A stretch of 64,000 bases of DNA from Sulfidibacter corallicola (GTDB taxonomy: Bacteria > Acidobacteriota > Holophagae > Acanthopleuribacterales > Acanthopleuribacteraceae), in NCBI RefSeq assembly GCF_017498545.1, contig NZ_CP071793.1:2294001-2358000 (forward strand), in the 5' to 3' direction. Within the stretch, counting starts at the first letter, position 1; each line of letters begins with the position of its first letter. Below, piece by piece: positions 53,013-61,495 of this stretch. Below the pieces are notes generated by a model. That model saw nothing but the letters and a program-made list of their open reading frames with translations, was not told the DNA's origin and did not search any database. Made by a program: the position numbers and the translations under genes.

Positions 53013-54023
53013 TCAAAAGCGCAGAATCGCGGAGCCCCACGAGAGCCCGACGCCGAAACCGCACATCAAGATTCTGGAGCCTGGTGCGAGCTTGCCCGCC
53101 GCCATCAACTCTCCCAACAGAATGGGAATCGAAGCGGAGACCGTGTTACCGATCCGATCCACGTTGACCGGCACCTTCTCCGGCGGAAGTTTGAGAATGC
53201 GGATCAGAGAATCCAGCGCCATCTTGCTGGCCTGATGGAACACCAGGTAATCCAGGTCGTCCACCTCGAGCCCGTTCTTTTTCAGAAGTGCGCGGATCTG
53301 CTTTGGAATCTTGGAGTTGACAAACGTCAAAATCCGCATGCCCTCCATGTGGATGTTCTCCTCGGAACGCACGTTGCCACTGCCCCCGACCACGGCCGTT
53401 CGCGTCTCCTCGGTGGAAGGTGTGCGGCAGCCGCCGGCGGGGATCATGAACGCGTCGAAATTACGCCCCGAGGTGGCACACAACATGTCGACGATGCCCG
53501 TCTCGTCCTCGGCCGCCTCGATCAGGGAAACCGCCGCACCATCGCCGAACAGAACTCGGGTGGAACGATCCTTGGGGTGGATGTAGCGCGAATAGGTGTC
53601 CGCGTTGACCAGCAGCAGCCGGGAAGCCATACCGGAAACGATCAACCCGCGCGCCAAGGCCAAACCGTAGACATAACCGGAACAGGCCAGATTGAAATCG
53701 AAGGCGAACAGTTCCTCCTTCAGTTTCAACCGCTTTTGAAGCACGCAGGCATTGGGAGGCATGATGTAGTCGGGCGATTGGGTACAGAAGATCAGGCCGT
53801 CGACCTGCTTGGGATCCAGGTCGTACTCGTCGAACAGTTTGCGACAGGCCGTCTCCGCCAGATCCAGCGCCGTTTGGTCGGAGGCGGCCACGTAACGGGT
53901 CTTGACGCCTGCACGCTCTTCCACCTTGGCCATGTCCCAGGCGGGATTCTCCTGATGGAGCCAATCGTTGGTCACCGGGTGCTCCGGCAGATGCCAGGAA
54001 ATGTGTTTGATGTGGACGCTCAC
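53013..54023 (-). CDS. 3-oxoacyl-ACP synthase III (KAS III) family protein
   Basis: A 336-residue FabH-like condensing enzyme. The catalytic triad is intact: Cys114 in NLACSGY, His263 in VFHQAS and Asn293 in IGNTVSASIP. FGDGAAV and the C-terminal GFGVGLSWG are also conserved. FabH-type enzymes prime with an acyl-CoA or acyl-ACP and extend with malonyl-ACP. No other fatty-acid synthesis genes are near, so it is more likely a pathway-specific relative than the housekeeping FabH. Its start overlaps the metallo-hydrolase stop by four bases (ATGA), indicating translational coupling. Confidence 0.92.
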   Translation of the reverse strand: MSVHIKHISWHLPEHPVTNDWLHQENPAWDMAKVEERAGVKTRYVAASDQTALDLAETACRKLFDEYDLDPKQVDGLIFCTQSPDYIMPPNACVLQKRLKLKEELFAFDFNLACSGYVYGLALARGLIVSGMASRLLLVNADTYSRYIHPKDRSTRVLFGDGAAVSLIEAAEDETGIVDMLCATSGRNFDAFMIPAGGCRTPSTEETRTAVVGGSGNVRSEENIHMEGMRILTFVNSKIPKQIRALLKKNGLEVDDLDYLVFHQASKMALDSLIRILKLPPEKVPVNVDRIGNTVSASIPILLGELMAAGKLAPGSRILMCGFGVGLSWGSAILRF

Positions 54024-54661
54024 GACAAAACCTCCTTGAGCGGCAGGTTGCCCTCCATTTCCTCTCCGATGGTGCTCGTACCACCATGGCCGGGAAAAAT
54101 GACCGTGTCGCCGGGGAACGTCAGCACGTGCCGCAGGGTATCGGCCAACAGCCGCTTGCTACCGCCCGGAAGGTCGGTCCGGCCGATCTTGCCGCGGAAC
54201 AGGGTGTCGCCGGTGAACATCAGGTCATCGATCAGAAAGCACACGCTGCCCTTGGTGTGACCTGGGGTGGCGACCACTCGCACCGAAAAGGGACCGAACA
54301 CGAGGGTCTCTTCCTGTTCCTCGAAGCGGTAGTCCACCTCGGGCGGTTCGATCTCTTCCGGCTCGTCGAACACGGTGCGGTAAAAGTTGGCGCGCTGGAC
54401 CAGCTTGAGGTCCTTGCCGTGCAAATAGAACGGCAGTTCGTAGCGATCTTTCAAGGGCGACACGGCACCGATATGATCGAAATGCCCATGGGTGTTGAGA
54501 ATGGCGAGCGGGCGCAAACGCTTGCGTTCGATGACGATGGCGATGTCCTCCGCATTGTTGCCCGGGTCGATGATCAGGGCGTCGCGGGAAGGCGCGTGCG
54601 ACACGACAAAGCAGTTCTCTTTCCAGCGCCCGGTGACGATGCGATCCACCTCTATGGCCAT
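54020..54661 (-). CDS. Metallo-beta-lactamase-fold hydrolase (glyoxalase II-like)
   Basis: A 213-residue protein with a complete metal site: THGHFDH (57-63), His in ATPGH (about 136), Asp in FTGDTL and His in FPGHGG. The closest group by motif is the YcbL-type hydroxyacylglutathione hydrolase-like family, whose members cleave thioesters. In this cluster it could release a product from the carrier protein. The ATG at 54661 overlaps the stop of the preceding gene by one base (TGATG), which fixes the start and shows coupling. Confidence 0.9.
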   Translation of the reverse strand: MAIEVDRIVTGRWKENCFVVSHAPSRDALIIDPGNNAEDIAIVIERKRLRPLAILNTHGHFDHIGAVSPLKDRYELPFYLHGKDLKLVQRANFYRTVFDEPEEIEPPEVDYRFEEQEETLVFGPFSVRVVATPGHTKGSVCFLIDDLMFTGDTLFRGKIGRTDLPGGSKRLLADTLRHVLTFPGDTVIFPGHGGTSTIGEEMEGNLPLKEVLS

Positions 54662-55356
54662 CAAACGCCTCCGAGATACACGACTTGGCCCGTCAACCCA
54701 CCGGCTGTCGCGGCCGTCAGGAAATCCACCGCATGACACAGTTCCGCAGGGGTCACCCTGCGTTGAAGGATGGTTTTGGCCACCACCTCGTCCGCGGCCG
54801 AATCGTCGGCGGCCCCATCCAGGGCGACGAAGGTCAGACCCAAGGCGTTGACGGTGATGTTCATCGAGGCCGTTTCCCTGGCCAAAACGCGGGTGAACTG
54901 TTCCACGGCCGCACGCGTGCCGGAATAGGCCGCGGTCCCCATCGAGGCCATCGGCACCTGCAGGGTGGTGGTGTTCAGGATCCGTCCCGCTCCGGATTTC
55001 TTCAAAAGGGACAGGGCCGCCTGGCAGGTGAAGAAGGTATTGGCGAAATTGGTTTGCATGGCTTGATCGAGCACGGGTCGCGTGAGCAGGCGGGTGAGAT
55101 TCATGGGGGCGACGCCGCGAAGGTTGACGAGCACATCGAGCCTTTTATGGGTCTTGCGAACGGTACCGAATACTTTGCCGAGTTGCTTTTCGTCGGTGGT
55201 GTCGACCGCGAAAACTTCATCGACGTCGGCAGCCCGTTCGTCCGACGCATCGGTCAGCCCCAGCACCGTCGACCCGCATCGGCGGAAGTGGTCGACGATC
55301 ACGGCTCCCAAAGGATTCGAGATACCGTTGACCATCACGATTCTAGTCTGTTCCAC
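54661..55356 (-). CDS. Atypical short-chain dehydrogenase/reductase-like protein
   Basis: A 231-residue Rossmann protein of the SDR superfamily by overall pattern: an N-terminal cofactor loop NGISNPLG, NLRG where NNAG is usual, and YSGTR where the catalytic YxxxK is usual. Thus the Gly-rich loop lacks the usual first Gly, and the active-site Lys is Arg. The final VVYLGGV keeps the SDR C-terminal pattern (usually VDGG). It may be a weak reductase or a non-catalytic partner. The GTG at 55356 has GCGAGG 6 bases upstream; the 30 codons before it are not family-like. It is first in the minus-strand operon. Confidence 0.8.
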   Translation of the reverse strand: MEQTRIVMVNGISNPLGAVIVDHFRRCGSTVLGLTDASDERAADVDEVFAVDTTDEKQLGKVFGTVRKTHKRLDVLVNLRGVAPMNLTRLLTRPVLDQAMQTNFANTFFTCQAALSLLKKSGAGRILNTTTLQVPMASMGTAAYSGTRAAVEQFTRVLARETASMNITVNALGLTFVALDGAADDSAADEVVAKTILQRRVTPAELCHAVDFLTAATAGGLTGQVVYLGGV

Positions 55357-55712
55357 ATGGACCTCGCCAGAAGCCGGCAACGCCGAAATCGACAGGTGCC
55401 GGCTGAGACCACAATGCATTGGCAACCCGGCCGAATCAGAGGGCATACTTCCATGGACCGCTGTTTCCGGAAGGGCACTGGTTGGGTGTTAAACGTAAGA
55501 TAAAACATCGAGCCGATAGAATGCAAATGATTCCCTGCGAATCATTTAACCTAGATCACACGGGCAGGACCCCAGCGGCTGGACTGGCCGACGGGACAAA
55601 CCCCCGGGAAACCTGCGGCGGGTCGGTTCCCCGTGGCGAATTTCGGATCGGGATCCCGTCCATCCGGCCGAAACCGAGCATCCCCCTAGGGCGGCCCCAT
55701 CTGCCGTGAACG
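55357..55712. other. Intergenic region with operator-like dyad
   Basis: About 356 bases between the SDR-like gene start and the lipoprotein gene stop, both on the minus strand. It holds the dyad at 55525-55547 and a CRP-like site beside it. No coding frame is supported. Confidence 0.5.
55525..55547. promoter_or_regulatory. Perfect 9-bp dyad, candidate operator of the acyl cluster
   Basis: AAATGATTC-CCTGC-GAATCATTT. The 23-base dyad lies about 170 bases upstream of the SDR-like start. Its shape suits a dimeric repressor. At 55545-55560 the sequence TTTAACCTAGATCACA also matches a CRP consensus at 13 of 16 positions. No regulator gene is adjacent. Confidence 0.5.
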
Positions 55713-56339
55713 TCAAAAATCGCCGCGGAAGGAGGTCTCGAACTGCAACGAACTCTCGTCCACCTCGCAGCTTCGTACCTGCCAGTATCCCTCGAAATTG
55801 GTCTTGCGCATGGTCACATCGATTTCCAGGTAGGACAACTGCTCGCGCGGCACGGGATTGGCGCTGCTGCCGACCACGACTTCGTGAACGGTGCCCCAGG
55901 GTTTGGCGGGAATGTAGACCTTGGTGCCTTCCTCGTATTCGGAGTACTGGATGTTGTTGTCGTAGGAAAAGCTTACGGACAGGCGCATCTGGACCGTCTG
56001 GCCGTCGTCGCCGAAGGTATAGCTCTTGATGTCGTAGCGATGGTACGCCAATCCCAGGAAACGAACCAGCACGACCCCTTGGGGATCGAACTCCAGCGGT
56101 CCGCCGGCATGGGTTCGCTCCATATAACTCAAGAGCAGTTTCTTGACGTGCGCCTTGTAATCACTGACTCCCGGAAAATAGACGGAAATCGTGAGCCCCT
56201 TGTCGTGGAGTTCGTTGACGGAGTGAATGAAGTTGTTGAAACTGCGCATCAATTCGAGCTTTTGCATCTGCTCGGCGCGATTGCAGGCAGGAAGGATCAG
56301 GGCCAGGACGACCGCGGCCAACCATAGAGAGTTTCGCAT
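55713..56339 (-). CDS. Lipoprotein, hypothetical
   Basis: A 208-residue protein with a lipoprotein signal: hydrophobic core then LILPAC, giving a lipidated Cys near residue 19. The mature part begins with a helix (NRAEQMQKLELMRSFNNFIHSVNELHDKG) and continues as a beta-rich domain (VVLVRFLGLAYHRYDIKSYTF, YEEGTKVYIPAKPW). I recognise no family. The ATG at 56339 is preferred to the one two codons earlier because GAGG then has 7-base spacing. It is next to the FHA gene (60 bases) on the same strand, so co-transcription is possible. Confidence 0.8.
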   Translation of the reverse strand: MRNSLWLAAVVLALILPACNRAEQMQKLELMRSFNNFIHSVNELHDKGLTISVYFPGVSDYKAHVKKLLLSYMERTHAGGPLEFDPQGVVLVRFLGLAYHRYDIKSYTFGDDGQTVQMRLSVSFSYDNNIQYSEYEEGTKVYIPAKPWGTVHEVVVGSSANPVPREQLSYLEIDVTMRKTNFEGYWQVRSCEVDESSLQFETSFRGDF

Positions 56340-56399
56340 GGGCATACCTCTTCCCGACCTCGAGGAGGTCTCGTGTATCCGGTAAAGGCCACTATGCGC

Positions 56400-57338
56400 T
56401 CAGTTTAGCAAACCGCTTTTCCAAAAGTAATACCCCGCGGCAGCCAGAGTTCCCGCGGTCAACAACGCCAATCCTCCGAACAGGATCCACGGCGAGGTAC
56501 CCAGCACCTTGGCCTGGGTGCTGTCCATGCCCAACCGCTGGCCCGGGGCCATCGGCAACGAGGGTTTCAGCAGCGTCTTTTCGGCGGGATCGCAGCTCAC
56601 CCGGGCCGCCCGCAGATCCTTGGCCGCGAGCACCGGCGTCGCGACCGTCTTGTCGTCGTCTTCCGGCGCCAATCCATTGACGCGGGTCCCCTCTCCCCTG
56701 CCGATCTTCACATGGGGGTTCTCGAACCGGAATGAAATGCGGTCGAACCGAACCACGTCGCCCGGCTTCAGTCGATGGCGCGCGGTGCGCTGTTCGTTGA
56801 CGAAGGTCCCGTTGGCACTGTCGCGATCCAACACGGTGATGCCTTCCTTGTCCTTGAGGATTTCGGCATGGACCTGGGACACCGTATCGACCGGCAGCGT
56901 GATCTCGCATTCCACGCCCCGCCCGATTCGGGTATGGGGTCGAAGGGGAAAAGATTGATTGGCGAAGGGCCCGTTCAAGGCCACGAGGCGTTCGCCGTCG
57001 GACTGCCAATCCGGCGTCACCACCCGCAGCGTTTCGGTGTTGGTCACATCGGCATCTTCCATGAAGACCGCCTCGATGCGGTCGCCGAAGCGAATTTGGT
57101 CGCCGTGGCCGATGTTGGCGCGGGTGATGCGCATTCCGTTCACAAAGGTTCCGAGTTTACTGCCCATGTCTTCCAGGACGAAATTGCCTTGGAAGAAGCC
57201 GATGCGACAGTGGGACCGCGAGACCCGGCTGGAGTTGATGTGGATATCGTTCTCCGTGCCGCGGCCGATCGTCACCGGCTTGCCTTTAAAAGAAAATTCT
57301 TCCCATTGTTCCTGTAGAAATATTCTGATCTTCGGCAT
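56400..57338 (-). CDS. Tandem FHA-domain membrane protein
   Basis: A 312-residue protein with two forkhead-associated domains, which bind phosphothreonine peptides. FHA1 (about 15-95) shows IGRGTENDIHINS, SRSHCRI and GTFVNG; FHA2 (about 120-200) shows IGRGVECEITL, SQVHAEI and SANGTFVN. Key Arg, Ser and Asn residues are present in both. A linker of ~80 residues leads to a C-terminal transmembrane helix (about 285-306), so the FHA domains face the cytosol. It is a likely reader of the Ser/Thr kinases encoded elsewhere in the window. The ATG at 57338 has AAGGTG about 9 bases upstream. Confidence 0.92.
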   Translation of the reverse strand: MPKIRIFLQEQWEEFSFKGKPVTIGRGTENDIHINSSRVSRSHCRIGFFQGNFVLEDMGSKLGTFVNGMRITRANIGHGDQIRFGDRIEAVFMEDADVTNTETLRVVTPDWQSDGERLVALNGPFANQSFPLRPHTRIGRGVECEITLPVDTVSQVHAEILKDKEGITVLDRDSANGTFVNEQRTARHRLKPGDVVRFDRISFRFENPHVKIGRGEGTRVNGLAPEDDDKTVATPVLAAKDLRAARVSCDPAEKTLLKPSLPMAPGQRLGMDSTQAKVLGTSPWILFGGLALLTAGTLAAAGYYFWKSGLLN

Positions 57339-57621
57339 GGCTACATTCACCTTCGCGCGGGCAAACCCGAAAAGTGCGATCGCGGGTGGGTGTGTAGTCG
57401 TATGGCTGTGCCATTCGTGGGGAGCAGCGCGCCACCGCGTTTCGCACGGGTCAGGTAGGGTCAGCGCATCAATCGTCATATGTTCAGCGAGACAACCGAC
57501 ATAGGCCGGTTATTACAAATCGAACAGAATCGCTATGCCGCCAATCCTAAAGGCCCCAGAAAAAATAGACAAGGCGAAGGATCACAAAATGGCGAAAACA
57601 GACTGCCCGGAATTTGATTCC

Positions 57622-58083
57622 TCAACGACGACCCCGCCCGCGTGGCGGGCCGAGGATTATTTGGCCGATCACCATCTGTTGCGTGGGCGAGTCGCCGGGA
57701 AGGGTGAAGTGGCCGGACTCGACCACCTCTTGCTTCTGCTCGACGAGATGCATCTTGCGAGCATGGGCCTTGGCGGTTCGAGACCGCTCGCGCTCCAGCC
57801 GCTCGAGATGTTCTTCGGTGGTCTCGTAGTGCTGGGAAACCGGCGCATAGCGGGGCCCCGAAGCCGGCGGGGAGGCCGGCGGCGATGTACCGCCGGCGGG
57901 TCGTTCATCATCCAGCAGATCCTCGATCCAGGCATCGAGATCGCGCGACTTGCCCTTGCTCGCCGGTTTCGAGGACGGCTTGGGCTGGGGGCGCCGTTGC
58001 TGTCGCTCTTGGCGACGGCGCTCCGCATCCTGTTCGAACAATGCTTGGAATATGTCGAGAATCAGCCGGATGATGGCGTTCAT
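57622..58083 (-). CDS. Conserved-looking small protein downstream of floA
   Basis: A 153-residue protein. An N-terminal amphipathic helix (MNAIIRLILDIFQALFEQ) is followed by a long charged, Arg/Gln/Pro-rich disordered region and a short C-terminal motif QMVIGQIILGPPRG. Such a closing motif is often seen in small proteins next to floA and in other Gram-negative genomes, but no function is known. It may bind the membrane through the first helix. It lies 34 bases after floA and is probably the last gene of that operon. Confidence 0.75.
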   Translation of the reverse strand: MNAIIRLILDIFQALFEQDAERRRQERQQRRPQPKPSSKPASKGKSRDLDAWIEDLLDDERPAGGTSPPASPPASGPRYAPVSQHYETTEEHLERLERERSRTAKAHARKMHLVEQKQEVVESGHFTLPGDSPTQQMVIGQIILGPPRGRGRR

Positions 58084-58117
58084 GGGTGGTCCTCATCCAA
58101 GAAAAGATGGGCGGTCA

Positions 58118-59128
58118 TCAGGTCTGGGGCCCTTTCTTGGGTTTGGTGGATTCGGCGATACCTTCGCGCATCGCGGTATCCGATTGAACGTTCTTGTAGT
58201 TGACGTAGTCCATCACGCCCAAATTGCCGCTGCGGAAGGCCTCGGAAATCGCCAGGGGTACTTCGGCCTCGGCCAACACGACCTTGGCCCGGTTTTCCTG
58301 AACCTTGGCCTTCATCTCCTGCTCCATGGCGACGGCCATCGCCCGTCGCTCCTCGGCCCGGGCCTGGGCGACGCGCTTGTCGGCCTCGGCCTGATCGGCC
58401 TGCAGTTTGGCACCGATGTTTTCGCCCACGTCGACGTCGGCGATATCGATGGAGAGGATCTCGAACGCGGTCCCTGCGTCCAACTGCTTTTGGAGCACGG
58501 CTCGCGAAATGATGTCGGGATTCTCCAGAACGTCCTTGTGCGATTCCGCCGAGCCGATCGAGGAAACGATGCCCTCACCGACGCGGGCGACGACGGTCTC
58601 TTCCGTGGCGCCGCCGATCAGACGGGGCAGAAAGGTACGCACGGTGACGCGGGCCCGGGCCTTGAGCTGAATCCCGTCCTTGGCGACCGCGTCGATGCTG
58701 ATCTTGTCGGAGCCGCGCATGGGCACGTCGATGACCTTGGGGTTGACCGAAGTGTTGATGGCGTCGAGGATGTCGCGGCCAGCGAGGTCGATGGCGGTGG
58801 CCTGGTTGAAGCCCAACTCGATATTGGCCTTGTTGGCGGCGACCAGCGATTGAACGACCCGAGTCACGTGACCCTGGGCCAGGAAGTGGGTTTCGAGATC
58901 CTCGACGGTCAGGCGCAGACCGGCTTTTTTGGCGAAAATGTAGTTGTTGACGATCAGACTGGGCCGAATTTGCCGCCAGGGCATCATGACGATGCGCAAC
59001 AGCGAAACGGGTGCACCGGAAACCCAAGCCTGAAACCAGAGCTTGAGCGAACCGAGAATCATGAATCCGACGACCAACAAGAAAATGACGAGAACGATGG
59101 AAGCGCCTGTGACTAGTAGATTGATCAT
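58118..59128 (-). CDS. floA: Flotillin-like protein FloA
   Basis: A 336-residue SPFH-family membrane scaffold. A membrane hairpin/TM helix lies at about 5-28, then the SPFH domain with [26 protein letters not shown] and [18 protein letters not shown], and a coiled-coil Ala/Glu-rich region ([21 protein letters not shown]). This matches FloA (YqfA) of Bacillus in length and motifs. FloA organises functional membrane microdomains. It sits downstream of two NfeD-type genes, as is usual for this family. Confidence 0.95.
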   Translation of the reverse strand: MINLLVTGASIVLVIFLLVVGFMILGSLKLWFQAWVSGAPVSLLRIVMMPWRQIRPSLIVNNYIFAKKAGLRLTVEDLETHFLAQGHVTRVVQSLVAANKANIELGFNQATAIDLAGRDILDAINTSVNPKVIDVPMRGSDKISIDAVAKDGIQLKARARVTVRTFLPRLIGGATEETVVARVGEGIVSSIGSAESHKDVLENPDIISRAVLQKQLDAGTAFEILSIDIADVDVGENIGAKLQADQAEADKRVAQARAEERRAMAVAMEQEMKAKVQENRAKVVLAEAEVPLAISEAFRSGNLGVMDYVNYKNVQSDTAMREGIAESTKPKKGPQT

Positions 59129-59300
59129 GCCAATGCTCCCTTCTGTGGCGATAACTCAGCTCGTGGCGAATATGGCGATGCCCGGATCCTGTTCCGGGTC
59201 TTTGCATTCGAATTAGGTAATTGAAAACGAATAGATTGTACCACGCGGGTTCGAAAAGGAAGGCGACGAAAATCCGCGATGGAACCGGTGCGTGGGTGCC

Positions 59301-59759
59301 TCAATCGGCGGCGCGCACCACCAGGCTCGGTCCCCGTTCCTCCACGATCTTCACCCGGCTTCCCTTTTCGATGAATCGGCCGTCGGTGATACAGTCCAAG
59401 TGCAGTTCCTCGCCGTCCCGATCGATGGCCACCGTCCCGGACGGCCGCAAATCCGAAAACGCGATGCCCTCGCAGCCGATGAAGCCCGCGCGCTTCTCGA
59501 TGCCCACGTATCCGTCCTCGGCGGCCATTTCACCCTTGAGCGTCCAGCGCTTGAGCACGAACAGGACCAAGGCCGGGATGACCGCGGCACAGACCACGAA
59601 GTGCAGGGCGGCCGATACGAAGCCGTATTCGAGGTAGTTGAGATAGATGCTGTAACCGATGAATCCGGTACCGATCAGGGCGAATACGCTGCCGGGGATG
59701 GCCAGCACGTCCACCAGGATCAAACAGAGACCGATCAAGGAGAGAAGCAAAATCCACAT
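59301..59759 (-). CDS. NfeD-like membrane protein (short form)
   Basis: A 152-residue protein with two or three transmembrane helices (about 3-25, 27-45 and 52-70) and a C-terminal OB-fold domain (about 80-152) with GCEGIAFSDLRPSGTVAIDRDGEELH, typical of the NfeD C-terminal domain. There is no protease domain, so this is the truncated NfeD type that partners stomatin/flotillin proteins. It is on the same strand between nfeD1b and floA. Confidence 0.88.
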   Translation of the reverse strand: MWILLLSLIGLCLILVDVLAIPGSVFALIGTGFIGYSIYLNYLEYGFVSAALHFVVCAAVIPALVLFVLKRWTLKGEMAAEDGYVGIEKRAGFIGCEGIAFSDLRPSGTVAIDRDGEELHLDCITDGRFIEKGSRVKIVEERGPSLVVRAAD

Positions 59760-59886
59760 GTCTTAACCCGCCTTTCGGTCCCGGACAACCCCTCGACAAT
59801 CATCTCGAAAAGCCGTCGTTGGACCTTTGTCCATCATGCGCGAAATCTCCGGCCTCGAGGCCTATGAAAAGCGTCCTTCTCCCGCA

Positions 59887-61398
59887 TCACACGACCTTCA
59901 CCGGCCGCACGATGATGCGGTTCCCCTCGATCCGCAAAACCTTGACCTGCTCTCCATCTTCCACGAAGGGGCCTTCGCTGACCACGTCCACCCGGCGACC
60001 GTCTTCGAACTCGACCTTGCCGGCAGGTCGCAGGCCACCCATGACGGTCCCGTGCAGGCCTTTGAGCGTATCCGCGTCGGGAACCATCTCGGCCACGTAA
60101 CCGGCTTCCGCGGTCATTTCGGCGGAAAGAACGGCCGGACGCGCCAAGGGAGATTTGAACACGGCGGTCACCAACACGAAGAACGCCACGAAGGACAACA
60201 CGAAACTGCCGGCCGTGAAGCGCACCATCGATCCCATCCACTGCCACTGGAAATCGGTTTGCGGGATGGGAATGGGGACGTCGCCGAAATCGGGAAGCGA
60301 GGCGAAGACCAGGGCACCGAACATGAACACGATGCCCAGAATGCCGGTCACACCGAAACCCGGCACCACGAAGATTTCGGCCACGCACATCATGATACCC
60401 ACGACAAAGAGCGCCAGTTCGATGCCCGAGGCGGTGCCCAGGATGAAGCGGGTCCCGAACACGATGGTGAAGCACAGGATGGCGGTCAAGCCTGGCACGC
60501 CGAAGCCGGGCATCTTGATTTCCATGTAGATGCCGTTCAGACCGATCAGGGTCAGCAACATGAAAATCCAGGGGTTGGCACCGAGAAAGCGCAACACTTC
60601 CTGCTTGAAATCCATGTCGACCTGTTCCACCGACGCGGCATCGATCGACTCGGCGGTGAGATAGGCGTCGAAATCCTTGACCACGCGGGCGATGCCCAGC
60701 TCGCCGGCCTCCTTGGCGAACAGGGTCAGGAGTTCACCCTCGCGGACGACGATTTTCAGGATCGCCGGTCGTTCGGATTCCTTCAAAAATTCGTAATCGT
60801 CGCGGGTCATGAAGGTGAAATTCTGTTCGGAACCCACTTTCAACACTTCGACACCCACTTCGAAAAACCCCCGAGCCAGGGCGAACGAGCGATTCTTCAT
60901 CTCGCAGGCCTTGCGCCAGTCGGCGCGAAACACGGTAACCGCCTTCTCGGGTGCCTCTTCGATGCCTTCCGCGGTCTGCATGATCATTTGGGCGTCGCCC
61001 AGGGTGGTGTGCTCGCCCATGACGATCTCGTCGCAGGCGTAGGCGATGAAGGTCCCGGCCGAGATGGCCTTGGTCTCCACGTAGGCCACGCTCTTGACCT
61101 TGAGGCGCAACAGGCGTTCGGTGATGTCGCGGGCCGACATCACCACCCCGCCGTAGGTGTCGATCTTCAAAATGACGCGATCGAAATTCTCTTCTTCCGC
61201 GCGATCCAGGGCCTTGACGATGAAATCGGCCTGGACCTGATCCACCATGTAGCGATTGTTGTCGCTCAACGGAATGACCATGACCTTTTCCGCGCCGTCC
61301 TGCACCACACCGACGGTCTCGGGCGCGCCCGGCTCCCAAGCCCATCCGAACGAAACGAAAATGCAGCTCAGGAAAGCCGACCAAAACATGGATCGCAT
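59887..61398 (-). CDS. NfeD-type membrane protein with ClpP-like serine protease domain
   Basis: A 503-residue membrane serine protease. A signal peptide (1-20) is followed by a ClpP/SppA-like domain (about 38-230) with the nucleophile Ser113 in KAISAGTFIAYACDEIVMG and the KIDTYGG oxyanion region. Four or five transmembrane helices (about 290-430) and a C-terminal NfeD OB domain (about 440-503: GGLRPAGKVEFEDGRRVDV) follow. Archaeal homologues cleave the C-terminus of a stomatin partner. The ATG at 61398 has GAGG 8 bases upstream; the frame stays open much further but without domain content. It begins the nfeD1b-nfeD-floA set. Confidence 0.9.
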   Translation of the reverse strand: MRSMFWSAFLSCIFVSFGWAWEPGAPETVGVVQDGAEKVMVIPLSDNNRYMVDQVQADFIVKALDRAEEENFDRVILKIDTYGGVVMSARDITERLLRLKVKSVAYVETKAISAGTFIAYACDEIVMGEHTTLGDAQMIMQTAEGIEEAPEKAVTVFRADWRKACEMKNRSFALARGFFEVGVEVLKVGSEQNFTFMTRDDYEFLKESERPAILKIVVREGELLTLFAKEAGELGIARVVKDFDAYLTAESIDAASVEQVDMDFKQEVLRFLGANPWIFMLLTLIGLNGIYMEIKMPGFGVPGLTAILCFTIVFGTRFILGTASGIELALFVVGIMMCVAEIFVVPGFGVTGILGIVFMFGALVFASLPDFGDVPIPIPQTDFQWQWMGSMVRFTAGSFVLSFVAFFVLVTAVFKSPLARPAVLSAEMTAEAGYVAEMVPDADTLKGLHGTVMGGLRPAGKVEFEDGRRVDVVSEGPFVEDGEQVKVLRIEGNRIIVRPVKVV

Positions 61399-61495
61399 GC
61401 AGACCACCTCGACGATTGTTGAAACGAATTTACATCCGAGCAGGCCCACCGGGCAAGAACTGAATCGAGCGAGGCGTCCCTCGCGAAACCAATTG

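Noticed and set aside
50971..55356. A true Pqs-type quinolone operon
   Set aside because: Only the functional classes are similar. There is no PqsBC-like second condensing pair or anthranilate synthase, and the hydrolase looks like the glyoxalase II group, so a quinolone product is not claimed.
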